From Oidiodendron maius Zn (lineage: Eukaryota > Ascomycota > Leotiomycetes > Myxotrichaceae), in the NCBI GenBank assembly GCA_000827325.1, contig KN832870.1:3720001-3784000 (forward strand): a stretch of 64,000 bases of DNA, in the 5' to 3' direction. How positions within the stretch are numbered: the stretch's first letter is position 1; every line of letters begins with the position of its first letter. A model generated the notes under the pieces. The model did no database searches, was not told where the DNA came from, and saw only the letters and a list, made by a program, of their open reading frames with translations. Positions 25,071-37,162 of this stretch are shown here, one piece after another. Made by a program: the position numbers and the translations under genes.

Positions 25071-26057
25071 TGTGACAGGATGGCGTGAGTATGGTTGAAA
25101 GTAAAGGGAAGAGGAGATGGAGGAGAGGCAATAGAGTAGAATTCGTCGGCGTCAAGGAATGGAAGGTTTCAGCCTGCCTGCCAAACCTTGCATGTTCTTA
25201 CTCTCGGGCGGACCGATACAGCACTGTGTGGCTGGCGTGGTTCACGGGGATGCGGACTGGGGAAATTTTTCGTTGTCAAGATAAGCTAGGCGCGGGCTGA
25301 CCACTAACCCTATTTCAGTTCGTCATATCCTGAATTTTCCTTCGTAATTTTGAGACATGTCAGGGTATCAGCTACCAGATTGCATATTATTAAGCTGTGT
25401 TTGCTACCGGCACGATGCTTCCATTTATTTTGGGAGACATTTCCTATCTCTCCTGTATCTGAAACCATCAACGCCACCATCATCATCCTGCAACATAGAA
25501 AAAGGATTATATAAGCACAACAAACATCACAACGTAACTTAGCCTATCGGGACTGCAATTTCATTTTGTCCCGTAACGCTATCTGCATAGACAATAAATT
25601 TCCTTCGACAATATTATGCCCCTTGTTGATTCTAAATATCAAGTCAAGCGACATATGTGAAGTCAGCTGTCGCGTCTACAAGTCACATGGTGCTGTTGGT
25701 CATGAGGATGTTATTGAATCTAAGTGCAGTGTCATAGAGGGGCATTATCTCTTGTCCCACGCCATTGTATATATACTATGTGCCGTGCCGGGGCCCAATT
25801 TATAGTCACGAGAAGTCTCGTCACCGTGCCCAGGACTGCTCATCTTGCAGCTGGCTCTCACGCGACCTTATCACCCAGGTATGGCTTCCGGCTCCTTGTC
25901 TTTGCTGTCCTTTCTGTCTTCTAATGTGCCCTTATCCATATTCCTTATCAGTATTCTCATGGTTTTCAAATGTGTCGTATGGAGAGAAAATCCAGCGATA
26001 TAAAGATATTGTCGACTCTGAAGTAGTATCGGTACCGTCTCTCAAATGACTCTAGAG
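25071..26057. other. Intergenic between divergent genes
   Basis: About 990 bp between the PQ-loop transporter start and the small membrane protein start. It holds both promoters. Short open frames here lack any recognisable feature. Confidence 0.5.
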
Positions 26058-26460
26058 ATGGCGATATTCACGCCGTACCCTGAATTATCACAACTCTTTT
26101 ACGACCTTCCTGGTCCTTGTTTTGCCCCAAATGTAGGATAATCCCTTTGTATTATTATAATCCAAGTAATCCAAATGACACCAAGACAACCAGCCTAGTC
26201 ACCGAAATTGGGTACGAGTAACGAACGAGATCGACATTGAAAGAGCTTTCCCTTTGCCTGATAGAGGCCAAGCGTATGGGACCATCTCCCAGTTGGAGAA
26301 GAGGAGTAACATAGTGAGGGATGAGGAGGACAGGCGGAGGGAGTGGGAAAAAGGTGCCTTGATGGGTGCCATGATATCTGCAATTTTCTCCCTGCTCATT
26401 GTGACAAGCTTCGTGATTGTTCTGTATACTCTTATGCCTCTTTCCTCGAAGGCGTCTTGA
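26058..26460 (+). CDS. Small single-pass membrane protein, function unknown
   Basis: Two exons, 26058-26132 and 26194-26460, with a 61-bp intron (gtagga donor, cag acceptor, several taat-type branch sites), joining in phase to 113 aa. I do not recognise the family. The N-terminus (MAIFTPYPELSQLFYDLPG) is neutral; residues about 60-85 form a charged helix (ISQLEKRSNIVRDEEDRRRE); one strongly hydrophobic segment follows (about 87-108, MGAMISAIFSLLIVTSFVIV), ending in a short Ser-rich tail. This is a tail-anchored layout. No signal peptide is seen. The gene model rests on splice consensus and frame only, so it could be a longer gene with another 5' exon. It is not similar to neighbouring genes. 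Confidence 0.6.
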
Positions 26461-27091
26461 AGTGTGTAGTGTTAGGTGCCTACATAAAAATATTATTTCA
26501 AAATACCGAAGCTAAATATCCTGGAATTTCATGCTTTCAGTATTGGGCTGCTATGAAGGGTCGTCAATGTGCACCATTGCTAAATACACTTCAATATGAC
26601 CGTACAATATTTAAGACTTAAGCAACTAGCCTTGTGCTATACTCCGAACCATTTAGAACAACTAAACTATTCATCGTGGTATCTAGTTACAATACAAAAA
26701 GTCTCTTAAATACTAGCTATGTTCAGGTAATATTGGGGGTACATTAGACTTAAATATATACCCAAAGTACTCTGAGGGATATCTAACTCAGCCTACTTGG
26801 CCAAATATTCTGTCTTATGTATAGTTTCTAGCTCCCTGATGCGTAAACCGTAAAAATCATGCAATGATCGCAACTTTTAGCTCCAGAGCTGCCACCGAAA
26901 ATAGGGTATTTGTAAACCGATCCCCAGATTCTCTCTATGGTGTCGTTACGCAAATGCGAGGTTTTGGGCTAACATCATAGAGCTATGGTCAAATATCGCA
27001 AAAATTATGACGGAAATAACAACGATATAATAGTAACAGTGATTAAATGGCTATGAGACTTCTCGCAGCGATTAAATCAGTGCCAATGCCC
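26461..27091. other. Intergenic, A/T-leaning, no gene
   Basis: About 630 bp between convergent gene ends. Somewhat A/T-rich and without open frames of note. It probably carries only 3' UTRs. Confidence 0.5.
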
Positions 27092-28818
27092 TTACACCGT
27101 CTCTCGGTGCATTTCTTCGCCCAGTCTCTTACTACCAAGAACAGGGGAGAGGAGTTTCATAGACTGGAATAAGCCAGAAGAGGTTGCTCTTTGCATTGCA
27201 ATATCGGTTGAAGCTCGACTCTCGGCATTCCACTCCACCATTAAATTCACAACCTCGAAGAACTTTTGAACAGAGATGGCCTTGACCGGTGGCCGCCAGT
27301 GATTCTGAGTTAATATTAGAGTGTGCTCTCCTTGAGTTATATACTCGGCCCGAAATCGCCATCGGCACATGAACTGATACATGGTCAGGCCCAGACTCCA
27401 TACATCAGCCAAGTTTGTGTATGGGACGGTGGAAGCTCTGTATTTGAGGTCAAGCACCTCCGGTGCTAGATACCTAATCGTTCCAACACCATGGTCTAGA
27501 GATTTAGAATCCCATGTTGCACAGCCAAAGTCAATTATAACAGCTTGCAAAGGCTTCCTCGACGCCAATATATTCTCGAGCTTAATATCACGATGCATAC
27601 AGCCGTTTGCGTGAAGAAAATGAAGCGCGTCAAGGGTTTGCATACATAACATAACGCGTTCTTCATCGAGCAGATCGGATCCTAGCATGGCACCCATGGT
27701 TGTCTCTATCAATGGACGCGTTACGAGATAATTCTCATAGACTCCTAAAGACCTGCTAGGGTCGATGGTGATAAGCTCCACGAAGCGACATATACTTGCC
27801 TTCAGAATCATCAGCCAGGAAATTTCCTATGTGGGATTTATGGGGAAATAGAACTCACAGGGGTCGTGCCTTTCTCATGTAGCTTCTGCAAAGCTCTCAT
27901 TTCGCCCCTAACTTGATTCCCATTATGAGATGGGGGGCGATTAGTAGTTATCTTCTTCACAGCATATAAGACCCCCGCCATATCCGTTGCGGAGTACATG
28001 ACGCATGATGAGCCTGTGGCGAAAGAGCCCGTTACGAGGTATTTGTCTTTCAATATCCATTCAGAATCCATAGGCGTTGGAGTAATGAAGACGGGAGGAG
28101 TATATCCAGTATGAGAAAGGCTCTCAGCCAAATCTCGCAGTTGTTTCCTGTATATATCATGATCTAGATCGGTCCAAGAAAATTCGTACTCAAAGGCCCC
28201 AAGCGCAATAGAGGTCTTCCCGCTGAATAGCATACGGGATTCTCCACGGTTTAGTTGAACGCCGTTGATTTTCACCTTTGCAGCGGCATAAATAAGAAAT
28301 CGTCCGGAATCGAGATTATGTAGGAACCGAAAATGACGTCCGCGTATCTCCTTCTGGGCGGTGTTTTTTGAGAGTAGAATATCGACTTCTCCGTGGGAAT
28401 CACGAGTAATAGCACCCCATCTCCCTTTGCCAACCATCCACCCAAGCCTAGGCTCTGCTGGGGGAACATCTAGGTTGAATCTCCAGAATCCATGATGCAC
28501 GAGAGGAGCTAGCCGCTTGCCAAGGGGTTCCTCTGTGGCTAGAACAGGACTATTCCTCTCACTCGCGCTTGACGCGGAGATATCGAGATCATCCTCTAAC
28601 GGCTCAGGCTCAGGCTTTGCATAGATAAAATTCCGATGCCAACCATACCTCTCAACATCGGCATATAGCGAAATATATAGTTCATGAAAAGCTACCTTTG
28701 CTGCCGTTGATGTTGGAGTAAGCCGTGCGAAATCCCCGTGAGGCTCCTCGAGATCAGGCTGGCCATCTGGTGTGTTTGGCTCGGTCGTGGTTCCTGAGTC
28801 AAATGACGCCGGAGCCAT
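27092..28818 (-). CDS. Ser/Thr protein kinase with N-terminal FHA-like domain
   Basis: Two exons, 27859-28818 and 27092-27799 (59-bp intron in phase 0), giving 555 aa. The ATG at 28818 is the first true one. Residues about 130-220 look like a divergent FHA phosphopeptide-binding fold (LGWMVGKGRWG, then GRHFRFLHNL and KVKINGVQL), though the usual Arg and Asn positions are uncertain. The kinase domain begins about residue 255: a Gly loop (GSFATGSSCVMYSA), the ATP-binding Lys in YAVKKI (about 288), HRD with catalytic Asp about 391 (CMHRDIKLEN), DFG (Asp about 410) and APEVL. All catalytic residues are present, so it should be active. FHA kinases such as Rad53/Cds1 act in checkpoint signalling; this protein lacks the SQ/TQ cluster and second FHA of Rad53, so that role is not implied. 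Confidence 0.88.
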
Positions 28819-29158
28819 AATCAAGTATACAAGAAGGTGGCCCCACCGCTAGAGAGTTGGTAAGATTGATAGATGAGATGAAAGCAGGGAGGGCTATTCC
28901 TGGCGTAGGCTGAGACGAGACAAGCGAATCGGGAAAAGGAGGGAAGGTGGCAACTGATCACTAGCCGAGGCCAGGCTTTTGTTGCCTAAAAGAGTGCCTC
29001 AGGCATAATTCCCTTTGTCCCGCCCTCATATCTCAGGACTGCCATCGCCGTCACCACCAACCGTCATCATCAACGCCTCGCCATCCGGCATCCCATTCAG
29101 CCGCTGCTGAGTTGCCTGTGAACGCCTGTCTTACGGCTTCATAACTACAGCGATAACG
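28819..29158. promoter_or_regulatory. Divergent promoter, kinase and Ser/Pro-rich protein
   Basis: 340 bp separate the two start codons. Several pyrimidine-rich stretches occur, but no specific site was identified. Confidence 0.4.
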
Positions 29159-29821
29159 ATGGATATACCCCTGGACGACGTGGGCCGACGATCGCGAAGC
29201 CCGTCGTGTAAACTTGCGAGTCCTCGCTGGTCGATCGCACGAGTCCGCACACTTGAACTGCACGCAGAGCAGCTGAAGGAGCGACTAGAACGGATATCTC
29301 CTCCAAGGTGGAAGTCTCGCGAAGAGCTATATGCTCTAGCCATTGCTGAACCATACGACAAGGCTGGCGTACGGATGTCACCCATCACACCGACACCACC
29401 GTCCGTTCTATCGCCATCACCACGACCAAGTCTCTACCAGCCGTCACTGTTCTCCCGCATGGCTAGCATATCACGACATACTACGCAATCTCCGTCACCA
29501 CCTACTACTCGGTCTATGTCGCTTGATGATAACACATCGCTATCGTCGTTCGAATCAACTGCGTCCATCACCAAGCTGGCGACCGTTCGGTCTCCAAGAC
29601 AGACCACTCCATTTTCTCAATCGACCACACCGTCATCAGAACACTGGCGGTCTTGCGGCGAAGATGGATGTGTCAACGTGTACCAGAAACCTCTTCGCCG
29701 TAGAGCCAATTTAAAATCTCGCAGTGAAGGCATAGCCCAACGGCAATCGAATTATCGAATTGCAAAGCCCTCCAGCCATCCCATGGTAACACGGTCGAGG
29801 CGTCGTGAAGGTATCCGCTGA
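29159..29821 (+). CDS. Ser/Pro-rich hypothetical protein
   Basis: A single-exon frame of 220 aa from an ATG at 29159. I do not recognise the family. The first 65 residues are ordered-looking and charged, with a likely helix (RVRTLELHAEQLKERLERI) followed by REELYALAIAEPYD. The middle (about 75-165) is low-complexity Ser/Thr/Pro. The C-terminus has CGEDGCVNVYQKPLRRR and a basic tail. There is no signal peptide or membrane segment. Composition and the clean ATG-to-stop frame favour a real gene, and it has its own promoter opposite the kinase. A role in the nucleus or at the cytoskeleton would be a guess. Confidence 0.6.
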   Translation: MDIPLDDVGRRSRSPSCKLASPRWSIARVRTLELHAEQLKERLERISPPRWKSREELYALAIAEPYDKAGVRMSPITPTPPSVLSPSPRPSLYQPSLFSRMASISRHTTQSPSPPTTRSMSLDDNTSLSSFESTASITKLATVRSPRQTTPFSQSTTPSSEHWRSCGEDGCVNVYQKPLRRRANLKSRSEGIAQRQSNYRIAKPSSHPMVTRSRRREGIR

Positions 29822-30725
29822 GGAGATAGATAATAGCAACAAACGAACCAACCAAACAAACACACAAGGTCCAGCAAGTTCTGAGACTTGCCTCTCTTCA
29901 CAGCACCATATTTATATATTTGGATGCAGAGTAGGCCAGAGCACAAATAAGACGCAAAGTCCCATTTGGCCTTACTATTCCGGGCCGATTGTGGGGCATG
30001 ATACACTACATGACTATCTCAAGCAGTAAGTTACGCACAATTGGTCATTGCCGGCATTTGTTAACGAGTAGTAGAATTCTAAGGCTAGAAATAGCACAGG
30101 CCAAGCTCAATGCTAAGGTTGGCCGTGTGAGTGGAGGGAAATTAGCCTCCTTGGGGTGCTTGGGTGGAAGCCCAGCCTATGATGATCATGATGTCAAGGC
30201 ACCATCCGCTGGGGAGAATGTAACCTTTTGGTGTGAAGTTCTATGTCGTTTTGAATTTGATGCGTTATTTTTCATTGTTTCAGGGATTATATGTGCAATT
30301 TATACTCAATATAACCAATTTCTTCCAGTAGATCAGCCAGGCAGTAAAGCACTAAAATTCTGCAAGCTTCGTGATGCTACTTACCCTTAAATTACCTATC
30401 AGGTCCCCTTGAAATATCAATCTTGAAAGACTCTGCACTCTTCTAAGAAGAGATCGAGGTAGTAAAGAAGCGTGGCGATAAGTTCTGACATCACTTCTAT
30501 ACCTCCAAACAGGCAATAGAGTAGCATCAGTTTATGCAAGGAGATTCGTACCATCGGTCATGAATATATTCGCGTTCGTATATTATTTAACTTCAATGCA
30601 GTCTGCATTTCATGCTCGTAAGGAGAGATTTTCCAAGAGGAAACCAAGTCATTATATAAAGACATGACGGCCCATGGCTGATGTATCGCCTGGTCCGTAT
30701 AACGTTGCTATCCACAGTTCATACT
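29822..30725. other. Convergent intergenic region
   Basis: About 900 bp between the ends of two genes. The open frame at 29989-30390 shows no domain or splice partner and is probably chance. No repeat recognised. Confidence 0.45.
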
Positions 30726-33700
30726 CTACGACTTCGTGATTTTCACCTTTTGTAAAAGTACAGGCACGGCATTCATGGCAACACCCCATGCATGGCTGTC
30801 TCTAAAGCTCTTTCGCCGGCGTTTTGGTTGGGGCTGGCGCATATTCCAAGCATCCGTCTCATTTCCATCTATAACATCACCTGCGAATCCATTTGGAACT
30901 AACAGGTTGGAAGTTGGCGTTCCTCGCCAGTGGACTGCTTCAGGGAGCTGTCTGTGTAGTGGATCTTCCTCGCTGTTGTCGCGCTCGATTTCGCGTTCAG
31001 TAAAGAAAGGTGCCTTATTCTGCTTACTGTAGTAATAAGTGCCATGTGCCTCTTCATACGCATCTTGCCGTTCCCATTGTACATCCCCGAATCTATTGTC
31101 GAACTTCACTTCTTCTGGTGACCATGCTACGGCCTCGGGCCCAGACTCGAATACCTCGGTCTTATACCTCGCGCCTTGGGGCCGGATATCAAAGCTTGAC
31201 TGATGATGCAATGTTTGTACTTGAGGGCGAGAGAACTCCATAGATGGTCTTGCGCTCCTCGGAGAATCAGTACTTGTTCGACGCGTCCAGAAAGATTTAC
31301 GACTTCTTCCCGGGTCAACCGTTTGCTGATGTACAGGGGAATGGTTAAACAACCGTTCTCCAGGCCGCGGAAAAGGGACCGTCATGACGGGCGGGATCAC
31401 CGCATGTAGTGCCATGTGTGATGCGTGCATCCTGTCTTGTGTCCGCATGCTGATTGGCAATGGTGGAAGGCTCTTTTGTCGCGCTCTAGTAGTTTTCGGA
31501 GGGCGGATTTGGTTCACTACAGGAGATATATAGGGGTTTTGATATTGAGATCCCATAGAGTATGATCTTTGGCCATACCACTCGTGAGCTTGGGGCGGTG
31601 GTCCGCAAGATGGGCAGCGAGGCCTAAATTCCGAGGAAGGATATCGTCTTGGGACATTTCGTTCGAAAGAATGCATAGATGGTGCCTCCCGACTAGCTGT
31701 TCTGCCTCGCTCGTATCGGATCTCAGGTGGTGGATACGCGGCATTATGAGCAGTATCATGCACCTCAAGACCGGGATATCTCTTCTTTTGATACCCTTGA
31801 GCCTCATCTCTAGAGGAACGCCAAAGAGAAGGATCAATAGATCCTTTCGAACCCTGTGCAGGAGATATTGATTGCCCAGAAAAGTTTCTCTTATGCAAAG
31901 TTGGTGCAGCATACGGGTCGTCCTGAACAGGCGAATTTACAGGCACAGCCGGTACCTCATCACCGAACTCTACAGATCCATCAGAGAATACTCTCTGCAA
32001 TGTCTCAGTCGAGGAAGTAGGCGTTGGTGAATCATCGATCCAAGAAGTTGGGAGGCTGACAACAGGGTATTCTTCTGCTCTCTGTTGTAATCGTCTCGAT
32101 GTCTCTTTAGGAACTGGCGGAATATCCAGTTTCTCTGCGGGAGATGGGGCCGCCTGGATGGTATATATTGGCTGTGAAGTTCGGCGAGTCCTCGACTTCG
32201 ATCTTGATCGCCAGCGAGAAGTGCCGTTTAGATTTGGGATTATTCCTGTACTTGTAAATCTCGACGAATTACTTTGCTGTGGAGCTGAAGTCTGGCCCGA
32301 AGGTCTCCGTGTCGGCTGTCGAGACATACGTTCTCTAACTATATCAGATGGCGGAGATTTGTATGATAAGGGTGGTGGACCACGCGAAGAACCTTTTGCA
32401 GCATCACTTCCATTTTGAGATGACGGAAACAGTCGTTTTGGGCGACCGGCTAAATAAGAGCGGGCTGATGCCTCGGAAATCTTACCTTCAATTGATGTAG
32501 ATCGTGAATTGAGTTCTCTAGGGGCTTCGACCTTCTCATCCCACTCCGCAGGTGCGGAGTAACACACGCTTCTATCGGCCGTCGAAATTTGCGCTTGGGA
32601 TGGCGCTGGCAGTCCTTTGGTGCTCGACACAACGGTGGGATTGCTCTTACAAGAACGCAAAGACATGTTAGAACTATATCCACTATCCGATTTGGAGAGT
32701 AACTTGAATTCCAGGTCTTGAGGGTGTGTTATCTTCACTGCCATAGGCGTTTCCAGGCCCTGGTATCCCGAGTCAAACGAGCGGTGTACCTGGAAAGATG
32801 GCTCCCCAGGAGTCTGAGGTTCGGGCTCAAAAAGGTCATCCTCAACTGCCATATGTTTGCTCGTCGCTTGTACCTTGAGGTTAGGAGATATGGGGGGAGT
32901 GTTTTGAAATGAGAGTGGGCTCATTGCTTCATTTTGAGCGTATTCGTTTGATGGAGTCTGCGGTCTTGTGGGCGAGTCTGTGAATTTGAACAATGAGAAT
33001 TCTCGAAGAGGTAGATGTGTCTTAATGGAGGTTGACCTGGACGATACTGTGTTGATAACCTGTTTCTCAGGAGTTGATACTACTAGGCAAGGACTCGTCG
33101 GACGAGGAGTAGAATCTGAGCTCGGCGTCCACGAATTCTGGACCGCCTCGTCCGAGTCACCATGATCCGAGGCGATTACATCTCCCTCGTCACTCTGCAG
33201 GCTCATTCTGCCTTCCGATGCACTGTGATATTCCTCATCACCGCAGACAGTTGTGGGAATGTCGCTTGGGACGGGGCTTGCAGCGCCATTCGTAATCCTT
33301 AGCGACCCAAGTTTAAATGCACCGATATGACCATATTCTGACCCGCTTGGGGTTTCTGCTCTAGTGCAGGGAGGAACGACCTCTAGTCTTGAGGCAATGG
33401 GTGGAATGTTTGACAGGGGATTTGGCGTCGGGCCGGCAAGGCTCCCACGATAATTCTGGGCATTGACTCGAGTATTGCTGCTCCTTCGAAACCAGCGTAG
33501 AGGATCAGTATCCATTCCTCCGTTTCTGGTTGCGATCCCATGCTGCATGAAAGACCGTCTTCGAATAGGTGCATATAGATTGGTATCTGACTGGGCACGC
33601 TGAAGCGGACCCGACTTTCTAGGTGATCTTTCCTCCTCTTCAATCCCTGTGAACCTCAGTTGCCTGGCCGAACTAGGGAGTGTAGACGGCGCTTCGGTGG

Positions 33701-34215
33701 CAAACGAGACTGATCGTTTATGAGGCGAGTGTGAGAGGTTCTGCAGTGATAGTCGAGCAGGTCGAGCAGACGGTCTTAATGAACATTATCAGTTGATATC
33801 TTCCAGCATTCAATGCGCATGCTTACCTCTTTGCTGAGATGCCGCTAGTAGTAGGGGAGTCAGGTGTATCTGCCTCCACTTCCACAGTTTGAGGATTGTT
33901 CATGGATGATCCATCAGATGGGTCAAAAAAGTCACCATCAACATCACTATTGACATCCACCTGGGATACTTCGCCTTGTGAGCTTTTTGGCCTAAACAAT
34001 CGCGTCTGCATCCCTCCGGTGTCATCTTCCCCGAGATCCTCGCCAACTGCGGTGTCCCCATTACCCAGGCTATATCGGAGGATATTGGGCTGGGAACTCC
34101 AGCGACCTCGCACCCCGAATTTTGGACTCATAAGCGTCCCCCCTGAGTTGGTCCTCGGCTTCGACAACTTATTCGCAGCCTTCTGCGGCGGCGGGACCGA
34201 TTGGCCGTTTCCCAT
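30726..34215 (-). CDS. Large disordered protein with N-myristoylation signal
   Basis: Two exons, 33827-34215 and 30726-33774 (52-bp intron, gtaagc donor), joining in phase to 1,145 aa. The N-terminus MGNGQSVPPPQKAANKLSKP fits the myristoylation consensus (Gly2, Ser6), with basic residues after it, so attachment to a membrane is likely. Almost the whole protein is low-complexity Ser/Pro/Arg, with phosphorylation-type RRxS and SP motifs throughout (for example KRSVSFATEAPS and RRRSFMQHG near the start of exon 2). A short Cys pair (RCPSCGPPP) and Tyr-rich segments occur near residue 830. The C-terminus (AWGVAMNAVPVLLQKVKI) may be a short helix. I do not recognise a characterised homologue. It resembles other fungal scaffold-like signalling proteins only in composition. 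Confidence 0.82.
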
Positions 34216-37162
34216 CTTTACAGAGCACCAAGACAGGTGGGAGTCAGGCACATCTGCTGATTCAATTCATCCTGGTCCCCTCCCTCCAGATATATCCTCA
34301 AGGCTCCGGTAACCACCACCGGTTCGGCGTATATGACCTGCTGCGATGCTAAATAGTGATGGCTAGGTGAGACAACGAGACCTTGATATTAGTTCTATGT
34401 TGTCTTCCTTTCTTCCGTATCCTTGCCTAGCAAGGATATCGGACAGTCCAAGGATTGGACTTTATAAGTGTAGGAAAGGTAGCTGTTTCATGGTCGCGTT
34501 ACAGGCACCAAAGGCCCTGTTTTCTGGTATCGAATCGCTTCGGGTCCACCAGGAGGCCTGAGGGGACCGCGCTTTCGCAAACGAATGGAATATTAGAGAA
34601 GAGAGAAATATTCAGGAGGGATGATCGAGAGGTTACGTACTATTACCGTCATTCTTGTTGAGGCATTTGTGTGTTGTTCAGGTACGTCCCGCGTTGTCTC
34701 AGCCTCCTGGGCTGGCGGCAACAGGCGTCATCTGGATCGCGACAACTTCGTAAACAAGGCTCTGGGCATACTAGGGGGGCCTCCTTCGAGCCATCAGCTC
34801 GCTCGGCACGATACTATCAGCCTAGCCACCTCAGCTGGGGAATTCCAGGCTGTCTGCCGCCAACCATCACGGGGGCGGCAACTGTGCTCCTGTGGCGACT
34901 CCCAGATCTAATTGTAGTTCGGATTGTGCCGATCACTCTCTGATCCCTAGGGAGCGGGGCAAACTGTGGCTGGTGAGCCGTCGCAGCCAACTCTTTGGTC
35001 AGGATATACTTTGCTGGGGCAGCCTGACTATCCGCGACGTCTGTCTCCATATTATGATATCTCTAGGGGCTAGACGCAGCCGCATAGAGAAGAAGGCCTT
35101 TTTTCGGAGAATCGTGGCAACAATAATACTGCATGGTATGCAACTTCCCCTATCTGCCGCATGCAGGAGAGGAGGTTCGGTAAGCTTGCGGCGACAACTG
35201 CCTCGCCTTGTATTATCCCTGAACGCGGGTTGAGACACGACTGAGATTTGTGCGTGCTCCATGCACTACTATGGAGATGCCATGTTTCGACCAATTCATT
35301 CGTATCACCCCTTCTTCCATACATACGTCAAGACTGCAGCTCAAGCAAAAATCCCACCAGCTACCTTACATCTATTTTCGGGACGGCAGTGGAGAGAGAT
35401 ATGGCCACGAGATTGACGTCTTGAACATGGCATCGAAATTCCAGTCCAAATCGCCTTTCCACAGCATCATAGGGCTCTCGTTGTAGAGAGCTGAACATTT
35501 GGTAGATTAAAGTGGCGCCTCTATGTGAGAAGCCATTCTCTCAACCTCGAAAACGGATGGCCCTTACAACGTATCACGACTTCCAGGTAACGTCTCAATG
35601 TCGATGTCTCAGTCTCCACGTTGCCCCTCTCCAGATCTCCCACAGCCTTTTAACGATCTTCAAACTCGCATATTTTCCATACTTTAAAATGTTTTCTCCG
35701 CCTAGCGCTATTCATGAACCAATGCAGGGAGAAAACTGCTTGGAAATATACGTGTTGCCCGAAAATCGATGGGCCTGGCTCTTTTGAATTAACAGCGAGA
35801 CGGACTTACGATTCCCATGTGGCATGCTGAAGAGTATTTCGACAAGGTATTGTATTTCTGCGTAGAGGTGATGGACTCATTTGTTCAGTAATGCTATCAT
35901 GGTATCATTATACCAGAGCACCACGATATGATAGTATCAAACAGTCCGTATTGCAGTGCACATCTATATCCAGCTAGAGACAGTTCGCTTCTCTTCTCGT
36001 TCGTCTCAGGGAATCAACCCAGGCCGCACTGGTTCCCTCTAGAGCACCATATGTGGTCGGCATACCAGGATGCGATGAGATAGCCGTCCGCTGCTTGATC
36101 TAGCGGAGCCTGACAGAACATGTTTGGAGCGATATGCACTGTGCAATTCGAGATCAATTACAAGACCCATTTGACAGGCACAGTCACTTCCTAAGTCATC
36201 CGAGAGGACACACGATCTCTCGGGGCACTTAGTCATAGATATGGTCCAACACAATCTTTTCTAGATCTAGAACGCGTCTAGCTCAAAATCACCCTCAAGC
36301 TCCGGCTGAGGACCCCGCACACGTTTTATGCGGCCTCGAGAATCATCTGACTCGACAAGAACAATACGCTGACGGCGCAGTTAGAATGAACCTGGCCTAT
36401 AAGCATGAGACTCAGACGTACAAAGGACGCCGTTTTAGATATTGCGAACTTAGCTTCGAGCTGCAGTTTTACCAGTGGCCAGAGAGTCTTTCTTTTGGGA
36501 CGGAGACAGCCGATCTCGGAAGACACTCTGATCTACCACTCTCGCTATTTAGATGGTCCTCTTGGGCAAGTTAGCTGCGCAAGAGGGCAAAAACTGGAGC
36601 GCGAGAAGGGTAGTATAATAAAATACTCCTGGTGTACTATAAGGTACCATAAGTAGGAGATCGGCTGTCTGGCTGGTCAGTTCCACGGTTCTCTATCGAC
36701 CCGCCAGCGACATGTTTTCTTTTGTCTTGTAAATAAGAGAGCTACCCAATGCTCATAGCATAGCCCATGCTTACAGTGACATTATCCTCATGTATCAGCT
36801 GCGGCCTGTTCATGCGATTGATCCTGCATCTCTCATTGTGGTATTTACGGCAGTTTGTGATTTTGCATCACCCGGAACCCCTCCTCCAAAGGACGGAATG
36901 TTTGTATCCCCTTCCCCGTCACTTCCCTCCCACTCTCACGACTCCCTGACAACACACCCCAGTCCCAGTCCAATCCCGTGGGTCTTGATAAGGCCCAAAA
37001 TGCCAGTCCTCTGATTGTCATGCGGATGCTGGCGCTTCTCCGACAGAAAACAATGCTGGCTCAACATTGTCAAGCCAACACCGTCGGCTTCTCCTGCCAG
37101 GCGCTGGACTCAACTCCCTTCTCACTACGGTCGCCAATGTTCGTGCCCCAGAAGTACTCGAG
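34216..37162. other. Long divergent intergenic region (2.9 kb)
   Basis: This separates the start of the myristoylated protein (-) from the start of the Zn2Cys6 factor (+). No open frame here has a recognisable domain or convincing splice structure. The last 400 bp before 37163 are rich in C/T, as often seen in 5' leaders of fungal regulatory genes. Long upstream regions are common for transcription factors; a non-coding RNA is possible but unsupported. Confidence 0.5.
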
